Source: an uncultured Prevotella sp.
GTDB lineage: Bacteria > Bacteroidota > Bacteroidia > Bacteroidales > Bacteroidaceae
Assembly (NCBI GenBank): GCA_900770025.1
Contig: CAAGIW010000061.1
Coordinates: forward strand, 1-24,705
Reading direction: 5' to 3'
DNA: 24,705 nucleotides
A program made the position numbers and the translations under genes. Below the pieces are notes generated by a model, which saw only the letters and a program-made list of their open reading frames with translations, did not search any database and was not told the DNA's origin. How positions within the stretch are numbered: the stretch's first letter is position 1; every line of letters begins with the position of its first letter. Below, piece after piece: positions 1 to 7,968 of the stretch.

Positions 1-263
1 ACTTTATTGCTGAATCATAGAATCCCCCCCCTGATTTATCGGGTGAGCCAATAAATCCGACCATTTCTCGCCATGGCATAGCTCAAGCACGCTTGGCTCT
101 GCTCATTTGGCTTAACGAAATGGTTCTTTTTGTCATCAGTCTTTCCGTTTATCGGTTACAATGAAATCCCATTGCGCCCTCAAAACGAAAAAACATCTGT
201 TCAAAAATATAAGCAGTGATCATCATAACGCTAATGGCCGATTTGGATTGAACAGCAATCATT
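1..263. other. Intergenic stretch, no gene seen
   Basis: No convincing reading frame lies here. It holds an 8-base C run at 24-31, one copy of a 77-bp dispersed repeat (50-126) and A/T-rich DNA just downstream of the glycosyltransferase gene that ends at 264. No clear terminator for that gene is visible. Confidence 0.5.
50..126 (+). repeat. 77-bp dispersed repeat, copy 1
   Basis: These 77 bases are identical to 7641-7717, in the same orientation. Inside, ACCATTTC (60-67) is answered by GAAATGGT (117-124), which resembles terminal inverted repeats. There is also a palindrome GCCATGGC (70-77) and a small hairpin CAAGC/GCTTG (84-95). The copy shows no coding role. Unlike copy 2 it is not followed by the 22-bp array. 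It may be a small non-autonomous element or a structured intergenic repeat; that is inference. Confidence 0.85.
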
Positions 264-2273
264 TCAAAACAGTTGTTCTAAGGCTGAGATGCTTCTGTCG
301 GCCAAGAACACTTTCTTGTGCTTTCTTACCTCCTTGATGAGTGCAGACTGCAGTTTGATGTCTGAAAGCAGGCACTGGATAGCATCGGCAAAGAGCAGAT
401 GGTTGCCAACGGGTACCAACATGCCGGCCTTGCCATTCTTGAGTATTTCCCGAGGCCCTGTGGGACAGTCGCTCGACACGATGAGCTTTTCCAGCATGAG
501 CGATTCGATGAGCACAGTGGGCAGACCTTCAAACTTGGCACTGTGAACTATCATCTGTGCATTGGCCATCCACGGGAAGGGGTTCTGCATAAAGCCCAAT
601 AACAGCACTTCCTCGTCCAACCCCATTTGGTGAATCAACTGCTCCAGTTCTTGGCGACTCTTTCCCTCGCCTATCACATACAGCAGGGGCAGGTTGCGCA
701 GATTCCTTCGTTTCAGTTCCGCATATGCCTTGATAAGTGTGGCAATGTCTTTCTGTGATTCTTCTAATCGTTCTACTGCCAGCATATAGTTGCGGTGGAA
801 CAGCGGGCTCTTCACCTCATCGCGGGCCTGCACCAGCACCCTGTGCACATCCACCGAGTTGTATATCCTCACTAATTTTGGCTTCAACTCCGGGCACACC
901 TCAAGTGCCTCTTTCAGCATGGCATCCGAGAGAGTTACGATATAGTCGTACTTGCGCATATTGTTCAGCCTTCTCACCATGTGCCTCTTGTCGCGCTGGA
1001 ACTCAGCGGCAAAGCTGAAGTGGAAGAAACTTATCTTTCTCTTCTTGCTTCTCTTTGGCATGAAGGCACCGAAGGTAGAGTCGAAGTCGATGATCACATC
1101 GTGCTTTTTGGCCATCTTCCACAGTGCCACCTGCGTCACCAAGCGTCGGATGGGGTTGAGGAATATCTCGTCGAGCACGCCTATCAGCACATGTTTCCCA
1201 TAGATACCCTTGCGCTTATACCACGACAGCCATTTGGTAGGCACCAGATGCACCAGATTGATATTTTCGGGCAGTCGGTCTGTAAACACCTCCAGTTCGT
1301 TCATCTTGAGCATGATGCCCAGTGAGATGCGGTGATTGGTCAGGTTGCACAGGTTGTTGATATATTCCACCAGCACCGTATCGATGCCTCCATCCAGGAA
1401 ACGACTGATAAGAAAAAGCACCTTCTTGCGCTCCACCGGCGGGTTGGCCCAATAGCTGTCGAAGGTTCTGAACAGCGTGTCAAATCCCTGAAAGTCTTCC
1501 GGCTCCAGCACCTTCCGGTCGCAGGTCATCCAGTGCAGGCGGGCCCTGCCATACATGGTGGCCACCAAAGAATAAGAGCTGGGAGGCCCCACCACATAGT
1601 CGCACTTTGACAACAGGCACAGGTCCTCCCCTGCATTGCCTGCGGGAAAGCACACCGTGGCCCCGGGCAGGTTTGAGGTGTAGTAATTCTTGTTGAGCGA
1701 AGGGTCATTGCCGCACACATATACCGCATACTTGCGGTTGGGGTTCAGCCTCATCACCTCTTTGATATAGTACAGGAAGGCATGGTCGTAGAAGAAATAC
1801 ATGCCATTGAAAAACGTCTGGTAATCTCCTCTTCTGATGTGCACGCCTATTCTCAGCGTGTCTTCCTCAGCAGAAGAAGCCAGCAGCCTGTTCACCCTGC
1901 GGTGTATCTCTTCCTTGAAGTCGAAGAGTTGCAGTATCTCCGCCTTGTATTTCAGAAACAGGTCGTAGTATCTCACCCCCCATCCCTCTATCACCACGTT
2001 CTTGTGGCGCAGGATAAACCGCTCCTTGTTCTCTTTCTCCTTGTCTTCCAGTTCATAGTTCACCACGGGCAGCGCCTTTATCTTGGCCCCGTATTTCCCC
2101 ACCATATACATCATGAAGTTGTGGTTCTTGGTGTCTGAAATCCTGAAGAACGGGTATTTGTAGGCAAACCTCATCGACATGCAGTGCCTACGGTTTTCCC
2201 TTGCCCATGCATACACATGCGCATATTGCAGTATGTTGTTGCACATCTGCCCCTTGTCTCTCACAAATATCAT
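264..2273 (-). CDS. Two-domain glycosyltransferase (GT11-like + GT4)
   Basis: 669 aa, probably cytoplasmic, acting in surface glycan or LPS assembly. The N-terminal half (about 1-280) resembles GT11 fucosyltransferases: a QMCNNILQYAHVYAWA segment near the start and HIRRGDY at 145-151, the motif of alpha-1,2-fucosyltransferases. The C-terminal half (from about 283, KKVLFLISRFLDGG) is a GT4 retaining transferase with the E-x7-E motif at E582-E590 (EGLPTVLIE) and a TGPREIL stretch typical of nucleotide-sugar binding. Family membership is from motifs; donor and acceptor are unknown. The usual GT11 start (GGLGNQMFQYA) is degenerate here, so fucosyl transfer is not certain. The ATG at 2273 has a 74-base leader behind a TAnnTTTG box. 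It is divergent from the GT2 gene at 2474. Confidence 0.85.
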   Translation of the reverse strand: MIFVRDKGQMCNNILQYAHVYAWARENRRHCMSMRFAYKYPFFRISDTKNHNFMMYMVGKYGAKIKALPVVNYELEDKEKENKERFILRHKNVVIEGWGVRYYDLFLKYKAEILQLFDFKEEIHRRVNRLLASSAEEDTLRIGVHIRRGDYQTFFNGMYFFYDHAFLYYIKEVMRLNPNRKYAVYVCGNDPSLNKNYYTSNLPGATVCFPAGNAGEDLCLLSKCDYVVGPPSSYSLVATMYGRARLHWMTCDRKVLEPEDFQGFDTLFRTFDSYWANPPVERKKVLFLISRFLDGGIDTVLVEYINNLCNLTNHRISLGIMLKMNELEVFTDRLPENINLVHLVPTKWLSWYKRKGIYGKHVLIGVLDEIFLNPIRRLVTQVALWKMAKKHDVIIDFDSTFGAFMPKRSKKRKISFFHFSFAAEFQRDKRHMVRRLNNMRKYDYIVTLSDAMLKEALEVCPELKPKLVRIYNSVDVHRVLVQARDEVKSPLFHRNYMLAVERLEESQKDIATLIKAYAELKRRNLRNLPLLYVIGEGKSRQELEQLIHQMGLDEEVLLLGFMQNPFPWMANAQMIVHSAKFEGLPTVLIESLMLEKLIVSSDCPTGPREILKNGKAGMLVPVGNHLLFADAIQCLLSDIKLQSALIKEVRKHKKVFLADRSISALEQLF

Positions 2274-2353
2274 ATCATTATCATGCGTGGGGTTATGAAC
2301 TTACGTCTGTTTGCCTGTCTGTGCTGTCTCGCAAGGGCCACAGACGTGTTGTA

Positions 2354-2361
2354 CAAAGGTA
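2354..2361 (-). promoter_or_regulatory. Promoter -7 box for the GT11/GT4 fusion gene
   Basis: TACCTTTG on the minus strand matches the Bacteroidetes sigma-ABfr consensus TAnnTTTG exactly. No TTTG lies at the ideal 19-21 spacing. The predicted start of transcription is about 75 bases before the ATG at 2273. Confidence 0.5.
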
Positions 2362-2419
2362 ATACAATTTTATGACAAAACTCTGAAATGCAGTTTTTTT
2401 TGAAACAAAAGGTGTTTTG

Positions 2420-2451
2420 TTGGGCTGTTTGCTTCAAAAGCATTATATTTG
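2420..2451 (+). promoter_or_regulatory. Possible promoter for the GT2 gene
   Basis: TATATTTG (2444-2451) matches TAnnTTTG, with TTG at 2420-2422 about 21 bases upstream. This gives a leader of about 15 bases before the ATG at 2474. The -33 match is weak. Confidence 0.4.
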
Positions 2452-2473
2452 TAGATAGTTTCGATTTATTGCC

Positions 2474-3250
2474 ATGAACAGGATTTCCGTAGTCATCAAC
2501 ACATTCAATGCCGCCCGCCATCTGCCGCAGGTGCTTGCCTCTGTGCGGCAGTTCGACGAGATTGTGGTGTGCGACATGGAGAGCACCGACGGCACTTGCG
2601 ACATTGCCCGCGAGGCGGGATGCCGCGTGATTACGTTTGTCAAGGGCGACTGTTGCATTGTGGAACCGGCACGCCAGTATGCCATTGATGCGGCAAAGCA
2701 CGAGTGGGTGTTGGTGGTAGATGCCGATGAGGTGGTGCCCGATGCCCTGCGCCGCTATCTCTACGACACCATCTGCCGCACCGATGCACCCGCAGGAGTG
2801 GTCATCCCCCGCAAGAACTATTTCATGGGACGCCTGCTTCACAGTTGCTATCCCGACTATATTCTGCGCTTCTTCCGCAAGGATGCCGTCCATTGGCCGC
2901 CGGTGATTCACACCTCACCGCAGGTGAACGGCAGGGTGGAACACATCCCTGCAGGGCGCCGCGAACTGGCTTTTGAGCATTTGGCCAACGACAGTGTGGG
3001 CGACATACTGCGCAAAACGAACACCTATTCCGACTACGAACTGCCTCGGCGCCGCCACAAGCACTATGGTGTGGGGGCTCTGCTGGGCCGCCCTTTCTTC
3101 AGGTTTTTCAAGTCGTATGTGCTGAAGAAAGGCTTTCTTGATGGTGTTCCCGGTCTGATTCATGCCCTGCTTGATGCCGTGTATCAGACAGTGATTGTGG
3201 CCAAACTGTTAGAAGAGCGCGCGTCGGGTGTAGAACCACGAGAAAAATAG
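2474..3250 (+). CDS. GT2 glycosyltransferase, WaaE/KdtX-like
   Basis: 258 aa. It begins with a GT2 (GT-A fold) signature: ISVVINTFNAARHL, then DEIVVCDMESTDGT and the metal/donor motif VVDADE (D83, D85). The short single-domain layout and the CIVEPARQYA-x-DAA...EWVLVVDADE block fit the WaaE/KdtX group, which adds glucose or a related sugar to the LPS inner core. That role is inferred from the family. No membrane segment stands out, so it is probably cytoplasmic or peripheral. Its last 42 bases overlap the convergent PAP2 gene. The start is the first ATG after a TAnnTTTG-like box, with no clear Shine-Dalgarno sequence. Confidence 0.88.
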   Translation: MNRISVVINTFNAARHLPQVLASVRQFDEIVVCDMESTDGTCDIAREAGCRVITFVKGDCCIVEPARQYAIDAAKHEWVLVVDADEVVPDALRRYLYDTICRTDAPAGVVIPRKNYFMGRLLHSCYPDYILRFFRKDAVHWPPVIHTSPQVNGRVEHIPAGRRELAFEHLANDSVGDILRKTNTYSDYELPRRRHKHYGVGALLGRPFFRFFKSYVLKKGFLDGVPGLIHALLDAVYQTVIVAKLLEERASGVEPREK

Positions 3251-4171
3251 ATAGAACAGGATGGCGCTCACCCATCCGCCCAGCACGTCCACTGCATAGT
3301 GTGCCTGTATATACACGGTGCTCATGCACAGCAACACATAGAAGGGGGTGAGCCAAAGCAGCAGCCTGTAGTTGCGCACACTCAGCAACAGCAGCATCAG
3401 TATGGTGGTGATGCCCACATGACTGCTGGGAAAGGCTGCCGTGGGACGCTCGCCGGCATTGTGCGCATCCACCACCATTTGGTAGAAAACGCCGTCTTGA
3501 TAGCCCGGACTTGTCAGTGCTTCGCTGTGCGTGGCAAAGTAATGTCCCACGTTGGGAAACACGCCTTGCGCTATCTCATCCACCCCCACAGCCTTGAAAT
3601 AGTATTGCGGTCCGGCCACGGGCAGGGCTATATATATAATGTAATAGGCGAAAAAAGAGGCCAGGATGACAAACGATGCCCTGCCAAACTGGTCGTAGCG
3701 GAACCAGAAGAAGTAGAGAGCCACCAGTCCTATCAGCGGATAATACACGGCATAGCCCATGTCCATCAGTTCGCTGAACACGGGATGGCTCCACGCTTGC
3801 GAGAAGATGAGGGCAGGCTGACAGCCAAACCACGACTGCTCCCAGCGGGCAAAGAGATGGTCGAGGTTGGGAAACAGGCGGTTGAACTCATAGGTGTCGG
3901 GGTACCACCACGAGAGCAATGCCAACTGAACCACGATGCGACACAGCAGGGTGAAGCGGCAAGGCACCATGCGATACACTGCCCATAGGGCCACCGTCAC
4001 CACCAATATCTGCGCACGCCCCCAGAGCATCTCCCCCGGGTCGTTCAGTTTGGTAAATAGGCACAGCATCAGCAGTGCCGTCAGCACCATATATCCCATC
4101 ACCACCCACTCCACGGCGAGCAGTCCCTTCACGGGTTTCTTCTCCAATCTGAAAAGTTCTTTCAGCCTCAT
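3209..4171 (-). CDS. PAP2/Aur1-like membrane phosphoesterase or phosphotransferase
   Basis: 320 aa with about six hydrophobic segments, so an inner-membrane protein. The PAP2 signatures sit late: PTAAFPSSHVG (PSSH at 248-251) and STVYIQAHYAVDVLGG (H291, D295). The histidines are the expected nucleophile and base. The usual SR of motif 3 is ST, and the long N-terminal part plus this motif recall Aur1-type inositol-phosphorylceramide synthases (PAP2_3) more than simple phosphatases; this is inference. Alternatives are undecaprenyl-PP or lipid A phosphatase. The ATG at 4171 has a visible AGAGGAGA Shine-Dalgarno. It lies 91 bases after the epimerase stop and probably belongs to the same transcript. 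Its 3' end overlaps the GT2 gene. Confidence 0.85.
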   Translation of the reverse strand: MRLKELFRLEKKPVKGLLAVEWVVMGYMVLTALLMLCLFTKLNDPGEMLWGRAQILVVTVALWAVYRMVPCRFTLLCRIVVQLALLSWWYPDTYEFNRLFPNLDHLFARWEQSWFGCQPALIFSQAWSHPVFSELMDMGYAVYYPLIGLVALYFFWFRYDQFGRASFVILASFFAYYIIYIALPVAGPQYYFKAVGVDEIAQGVFPNVGHYFATHSEALTSPGYQDGVFYQMVVDAHNAGERPTAAFPSSHVGITTILMLLLLSVRNYRLLLWLTPFYVLLCMSTVYIQAHYAVDVLGGWVSAILFYLFFSWFYTRRALF

Positions 4172-4262
4172 CTTCTCCTCTTTATGTTCTTGTATGTATG
4201 TGTTCCATGCGGTTTTTTCACCCTTTTCCTTCCGCCTGCGGTGCTTTCGGCGGGGGCGCTGC

Positions 4263-5270
4263 CTATATCCAGCCCTGCTCCTTATACCATGCCACGGTGG
4301 TTTTCACACCCTCTTCCAACTGCACCTGCGGCTCATAGCCCAGTTCGGTGCGCGCTGCGGTGATGTCGCATTTCCAGTTGCGCTGCTTCATAATGTGGTA
4401 TTTGTCCTTGTTCAGTGCCGACACCTTGCCACTGAGCCTGCCCATCCACTCGCCACAAGTGGTGATGATGCGCAGCAACCACAGCGGTGCCTTGATGCGC
4501 AGCAGCATGGGATGGCCCAGTTCTTGCTGCACCAAGTCGCTGAAGGTGCGCGAACTGTATTCCATACCGTCGCTCAAAAAATACTTGTGGCCCACCACTC
4601 CGCCCTCCAAGGCGCGGAACACGGCCTGCACCACGTCGCTCACATACACGAAGGTGAGCACCTGCGGCTTATAGCCCACGGCAAAATCGGTGTGCGCCTT
4701 GATGCTCTTCACCATCATAAAGTAGTCTTTCTCCCTTGGTCCATACACGCCGGTGGGTCTCAGGGTGATGCAGGGCAGCTGCGGCATGTCGTCGAGCAGT
4801 CGCTCGGCAGCCAGCTTGCTCTTGCCGTATGCGGTGTTGGGCATGGGCACATCCCTGTCGGTTATCTCTGTATAGGGCTGCTGTTCCCTCACGGGTCCGA
4901 ACACACTGAGACTGCTCACGAACACAAAGCGGCGCAGGGGCATCTGCAGTTCCACCAAGGCCTCGGCCAGATGGCGCGTGCCTTGGGTGTTGGTGTCGAA
5001 AAACTGCTGTGCGTCCAAGCACTTGGTCACTCCTGCAGCGTGCACCACATAGTGCAGGTTCAGGGATTTCAGCTGGCTTTTCAGTTGCTCCTTGTCGTCC
5101 AAGTGCAGCTCTATCAGGTGTATGCGCTCATCCTGCAGCCATGCCCTGCTGCTTGTTTTGCGCACGGCGGCCCACACGTTCATGCCGCGCTTCAGGGCCT
5201 CTTCCACTATAAAACTGCCTATGAAACCGGTGGCGCCGGTCACGAGTATGTTCTTGTCCTGGTATTCCAT
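4263..5270 (-). CDS. NAD(P)-dependent sugar epimerase/dehydratase family protein
   Basis: 335 aa, extended SDR family. It has the N-terminal Rossmann motif ILVTGATGFIGS, serine 120 in VSS, and the catalytic pair Y148 and K152 in YGKSK. TLRPTGVYGP is typical of the UDP-sugar epimerase or 3-beta-HSD-like branch. The substrate cannot be read from the sequence; a sugar nucleotide or a sterol-like/ketone substrate are both possible. The frame stays open upstream to 5783, but that part antisense-shadows nothing useful and overlaps the CDF gene. The ATG at 5270 directly precedes the Rossmann fold, 23 bases after the CDF stop, so it is taken as the start. Likely co-transcribed with the CDF and peptidase genes. 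Confidence 0.9.
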   Translation of the reverse strand: MEYQDKNILVTGATGFIGSFIVEEALKRGMNVWAAVRKTSSRAWLQDERIHLIELHLDDKEQLKSQLKSLNLHYVVHAAGVTKCLDAQQFFDTNTQGTRHLAEALVELQMPLRRFVFVSSLSVFGPVREQQPYTEITDRDVPMPNTAYGKSKLAAERLLDDMPQLPCITLRPTGVYGPREKDYFMMVKSIKAHTDFAVGYKPQVLTFVYVSDVVQAVFRALEGGVVGHKYFLSDGMEYSSRTFSDLVQQELGHPMLLRIKAPLWLLRIITTCGEWMGRLSGKVSALNKDKYHIMKQRNWKCDITAARTELGYEPQVQLEEGVKTTVAWYKEQGWI

Positions 5271-5293
5271 GTTGTTGATGATGGGTATTGATG

Positions 5294-6250
5294 TCAGTTG
5301 TTTTCGTTGCCTGATGGCGGGTTCTGCAGTTCGCAGGGGGCCACATAGGTGCCGCCTTGCTTCAGCGGTTCCATGTGTATGCCCACGTGGGTGTGCGGTC
5401 CAAAGTGCTCTTTCAGCTTGTTTTCCACCGCCGTGGCATGTTGGTGTGCCTCGTAGAGCGATATGCTTCCGGGCATCCTTATGTGCATCTCTATGGCATA
5501 GCCGTTGCCAATGCAGCGTGTGCGCAGGTGGTGTATGCCGCTCACCTGCGGCTCTTGCAGCGCCAGGCGGCATATCTCCTGCTCCACCTCGGCCGGCAGA
5601 CTCTGTTCCAGCAGTTCGCCCACCGAGCGAACAACCAGCGCCACGGCGGCCTTGATGATGAAGAGCGACACGATGACGGCGGCAATGGGGTCGAGGATGG
5701 TATAGCCGCTGCCCAGCATCACGGCGGCTCCCACGCCGATGGCGGTGCCCACCGACGAGAAAGCATCGCTGCGGTGGTGCCATGCGTTGGCCTCAAGTGC
5801 GGCTGAGTGCAGGCGATGCGCGGCCCTGATGGTAAACCGGTAGGTCCACTCCTTGAGCCCTGTGCTCAGCAGGGCGGCCCACACGGCCAGCACGTCGGGC
5901 TGCGACAGGGGCAGTCCGCGCAGGGCATGGAGTATGTCCACGGCGCCATACACGCAGATGAGCAGTCCCACGGCCAGCAGGGCCAGTCCGATGATGCTGG
6001 TGGCCAGCGTCTCATACTTGCCGTGCCCATAGTCGTGGTCGGCATCCTGCGGCTTGGCACTCAGCTTCACAAACACTATCACCACCGCATCGGTGAGCAG
6101 GTCGGTGAGCGAGTGCACCGCATCGGCCACCAGTGCGGCCGAGCTTCCCACGATGCCCGCCACCAGTTTCAGGGCCACCAACATCAGGTTGACGGCACTG
6201 CCGGCGAGCGTAACACGATACACCTTTCTGTTACGCATCTGCTGTTCCAT
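5294..6250 (-). CDS. Cation diffusion facilitator (CDF) family transporter
   Basis: 318 aa inner-membrane antiporter, expected to export Zn2+, Fe2+, Mn2+ or Cd2+ in exchange for protons. Metal-site motifs are visible: VADAVHSLTDLLTD (D43, H46, D50) in TM2, DHDYGHGKYE before TM3, and WHHRSDAFSS (HxxxD) in TM5. A cytoplasmic domain follows from about 210. Which metal cannot be told. The stop is 23 bases before the epimerase start. The ATG at 6250 lies only 4 bases from a TACCTTTG promoter box, so transcription from it would be leaderless or would use the in-frame ATG at 6238 (removing MEQQ). Read-through from the peptidase gene (18-base gap) is also possible. Confidence 0.93.
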   Translation of the reverse strand: MEQQMRNRKVYRVTLAGSAVNLMLVALKLVAGIVGSSAALVADAVHSLTDLLTDAVVIVFVKLSAKPQDADHDYGHGKYETLATSIIGLALLAVGLLICVYGAVDILHALRGLPLSQPDVLAVWAALLSTGLKEWTYRFTIRAAHRLHSAALEANAWHHRSDAFSSVGTAIGVGAAVMLGSGYTILDPIAAVIVSLFIIKAAVALVVRSVGELLEQSLPAEVEQEICRLALQEPQVSGIHHLRTRCIGNGYAIEMHIRMPGSISLYEAHQHATAVENKLKEHFGPHTHVGIHMEPLKQGGTYVAPCELQNPPSGNENN

Positions 6251-6254
6251 GCTG

Positions 6255-6262
6255 CAAAGGTA
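6255..6262 (-). promoter_or_regulatory. Promoter -7 box inside the peptidase-CDF gap
   Basis: TACCTTTG on the minus strand is an exact TAnnTTTG match in the 18-base gap between two genes. It suggests the CDF-epimerase-PAP2 genes can be transcribed without the peptidase gene. The upstream box is weak. Confidence 0.45.
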
Positions 6263-6268
6263 GTGAAT

Positions 6269-7336
6269 TTATGGCAAAATCGTGCAAGGCATGAACACGG
6301 CAATGGTCTTCATGCGCAGATAGTCTTCGCTCATATACATCAGTCCGCCATAGGGGTTGCCTGTTCCCCACGAGTTTTTCATCACAAAGTAGCGCTTTCC
6401 TGCGGCATCACGGGCCAGTCCCACTATCGCCATGCAGTGGTCGTCGGTGGTCTTGAAGCTCTCATACTCCTCCTGTCGGGCCTGCTGACTCACAGACTGT
6501 GCCGCCGGCAGCACGGCAATGCCCCTGCGGAAGGAGAAACCGGGTTCGCTGATGTCTCCCTCCCAGCACACGCCGTGGCCGCCCTTCACGGCATCCACCA
6601 CGCGCTGCACCAGGGTGTCGAGGGGCAGGTTCAGGGTTTCGTTGTGCTCCCAGTTGTCGGCCACCTCCAACACATAGCGACGGCCCATGGCATGGTGGGT
6701 AAAACTGGTGTACGACGCATATTCATCGGGGGCGCACACGCTGCGTGCAAACTCCTGCGGCGTGTATTGTGCGCCCAGCATATACACCTGTTTCGGCTTG
6801 GCCCCAAACGACTCGTCGAGCAACTGGGTGATCATCTGCCGGTAGCGCTGCAGCCCCACCTTGGCATGGATGGCGGCCTGTGCGGCATGGGTTATCTTGC
6901 TTATCACCACGGCCGTCTGCGGATTGCCTGCGGGATGATAGGCATCATAGCCCACCATGCCCTTGCGTGCCAGGGTGTTGAGCAGGGTGTGGCCCGTGCC
7001 TCGGTCGTACACCTCGGTCTGTCCCATCGATAGGTAGAGCCTCATCATCTGTTCCTCTAACGACGACCTCACGGCATAGTAGGGCGACAGGTTCACAGAG
7101 TCGCCCCTCATCAGGTGTTCCGTCTCTATGGCGGCCAGCATGGCGTATGCCCAGCAGGTGCCATCTTTTCCCTGGTTCTTCACGGGTGTGTATTTGTTCA
7201 TCACCTCGTGAACAAAAGAATACTGCCTGTAATTCTGCGGTTCCTCCCGACGCCCATCTACCGCCGTCTTCACCACCGCCGCCACCACTGCACATAAAAC
7301 CAGTGATGCCATAAAGATGATACCTCGATTGCTCAT
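6269..7336 (-). CDS. C1B (bleomycin hydrolase-like) cysteine peptidase, membrane-anchored or secreted
   Basis: 355 aa from the ATG. Papain-type catalytic residues are all present: the oxyanion glutamine and nucleophile in TPVKNQGKDGTCWAY (Q55, C61), the histidine in DDHCMAIVG (H300) and the asparagine in VMKNSWG (N321). The roughly 240 residues between Cys and His are longer than in papain and fit the C1B/bleomycin-hydrolase group. A hydrophobic stretch at about 7-25 is a signal anchor or signal peptide, so it acts outside the cytoplasm. A GTG directly before the ATG (7339) could also start it. It lies first in a minus-strand run with the CDF gene. Substrate unknown. Confidence 0.88.
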   Translation of the reverse strand: MSNRGIIFMASLVLCAVVAAVVKTAVDGRREEPQNYRQYSFVHEVMNKYTPVKNQGKDGTCWAYAMLAAIETEHLMRGDSVNLSPYYAVRSSLEEQMMRLYLSMGQTEVYDRGTGHTLLNTLARKGMVGYDAYHPAGNPQTAVVISKITHAAQAAIHAKVGLQRYRQMITQLLDESFGAKPKQVYMLGAQYTPQEFARSVCAPDEYASYTSFTHHAMGRRYVLEVADNWEHNETLNLPLDTLVQRVVDAVKGGHGVCWEGDISEPGFSFRRGIAVLPAAQSVSQQARQEEYESFKTTDDHCMAIVGLARDAAGKRYFVMKNSWGTGNPYGGLMYMSEDYLRMKTIAVFMPCTILP

Positions 7337-7490
7337 CACACTTGTAGTTTAACGTGAGTTCAATATCAAAACATGGTTTCCAACACCAGGGGGAGTGGAC
7401 CTTGTGTTACTTGTTTATAGTTGAATTTCAAAGGTTGGTCTATCAAATCTTCCACTTGGGATAGTTGGCTTCCCCTCCCCATGACACGTG

Positions 7491-7498
7491 CAAATATA
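7491..7498 (-). promoter_or_regulatory. Possible -7 box for the peptidase gene
   Basis: TATATTTG on the minus strand matches TAnnTTTG about 150 bases before the peptidase ATG. No good -33 box is seen. Confidence 0.3.
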
Positions 7499-7545
7499 AT
7501 GATTATTTTCTGTATCTCCCACAGATTGTGCAAGTATTTTTTTTC

Positions 7546-7573
7546 GGAAAGGTGAAAACTCTGCACCTTTTCC
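7546..7573. repeat. Inverted repeat (hairpin)
   Basis: GGAAAGGTG (7546-7554) pairs with CACCTTTTCC (7564-7573) with one bulged base and a 9-base loop. It follows an 8-base T run. It is not placed as the terminator of any visible gene. Confidence 0.5.
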
Positions 7574-7640
7574 GCCCTCTCCAAACCACCGTTTGCAAGG
7601 GATGGGAGAGCACCTCCCGCGCATCCGGATTTCAGGTTGG

Positions 7641-7717
7641 AATAAATCCGACCATTTCTCGCCATGGCATAGCTCAAGCACGCTTGGCTCTGCTCATTTG
7701 GCTTAACGAAATGGTTC
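7641..7717 (+). repeat. 77-bp dispersed repeat, copy 2
   Basis: Identical to 50-126 over all 77 bases. ACCATTTC (7651-7658) and GAAATGGT (7708-7715) are inverted near its ends. Ten bases later the 22-bp array begins, so here the two repeat types form one composite block. Confidence 0.85.
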
Positions 7718-7726
7718 CAAATGGTG

Positions 7727-7868
7727 GTTTTGCAAAACGCACCATTTTGCATCGCAAAACGCACCATTTTACATTGCAAAACGCACCATTTTAGAACGCA
7801 AAACGCACCGTTTTAGAAATCGCCCCAATTTGTCTTGGAATCTGATAAGCCTTCAATATAGTCCAAGA
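7727..7868 (+). repeat. 22-bp tandem array plus conserved tail, copy 1
   Basis: Four 22-base units start at 7732, 7754, 7776 and 7798. Each begins GCAAAACGCACC and continues A/GTTTT plus five variable bases. The block is entered through a 12-bp palindrome GTTTTGCAAAAC (7727-7738). A 49-base tail (7820-7868), ending CTTCAATATAGTCCAA plus two bases, matches 24657-24705 with about 7 mismatches. The unit length is not a multiple of three, and frames through it are open only by chance. Confidence 0.85.
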
Positions 7869-7936
7869 AAGCACGTTATCCTCTCATAATCAGTCACTTA
7901 TTACACATAATAATCGCTGCTTTCATGTTTCCATCT

Positions 7937-7952
7937 CCTCCCCTTGGGGAGG
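7937..7952. repeat. Perfect palindrome, 16 bp
   Basis: CCTCCCCTTGGGGAGG is self-complementary. A close relative, CCTCCCC TTT GGGGAGG, is at 8310-8326, and a shorter one (CCCCTTGGGG) lies near 22457. They look like one family of intergenic hairpins. Confidence 0.6.
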
Positions 7953-7968
7953 CCGGGTGGAGGCTGAT

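Noticed and set aside
3936..5291. Plus-strand frame of 451 codons opposite the PAP2 and epimerase genes
   Set aside because: It is histidine- and cysteine-rich nonsense opposite well-supported genes with family motifs. Such frames arise from GC-rich codon use.
5271..5783. Longer N-terminus for the epimerase
   Set aside because: The added 171 codons lie in the CDF gene in another frame and precede the Rossmann motif without any domain of their own.
5807..7033. Plus-strand frame of 408 codons opposite the CDF and peptidase genes
   Set aside because: It crosses two well-supported minus-strand genes and has low-complexity composition.
7366..7779. Minus-strand reading frame of 137 codons across the repeat region
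   Set aside because: It runs through the 22-bp array, the 77-bp repeat and a hairpin, and has no domain. The same peptide would appear wherever these repeats occur. It is a product of repeat DNA.
7732..7819. CRISPR array
   Set aside because: Units abut and vary only in their last bases. There are no spacers of constant size and no cas genes.
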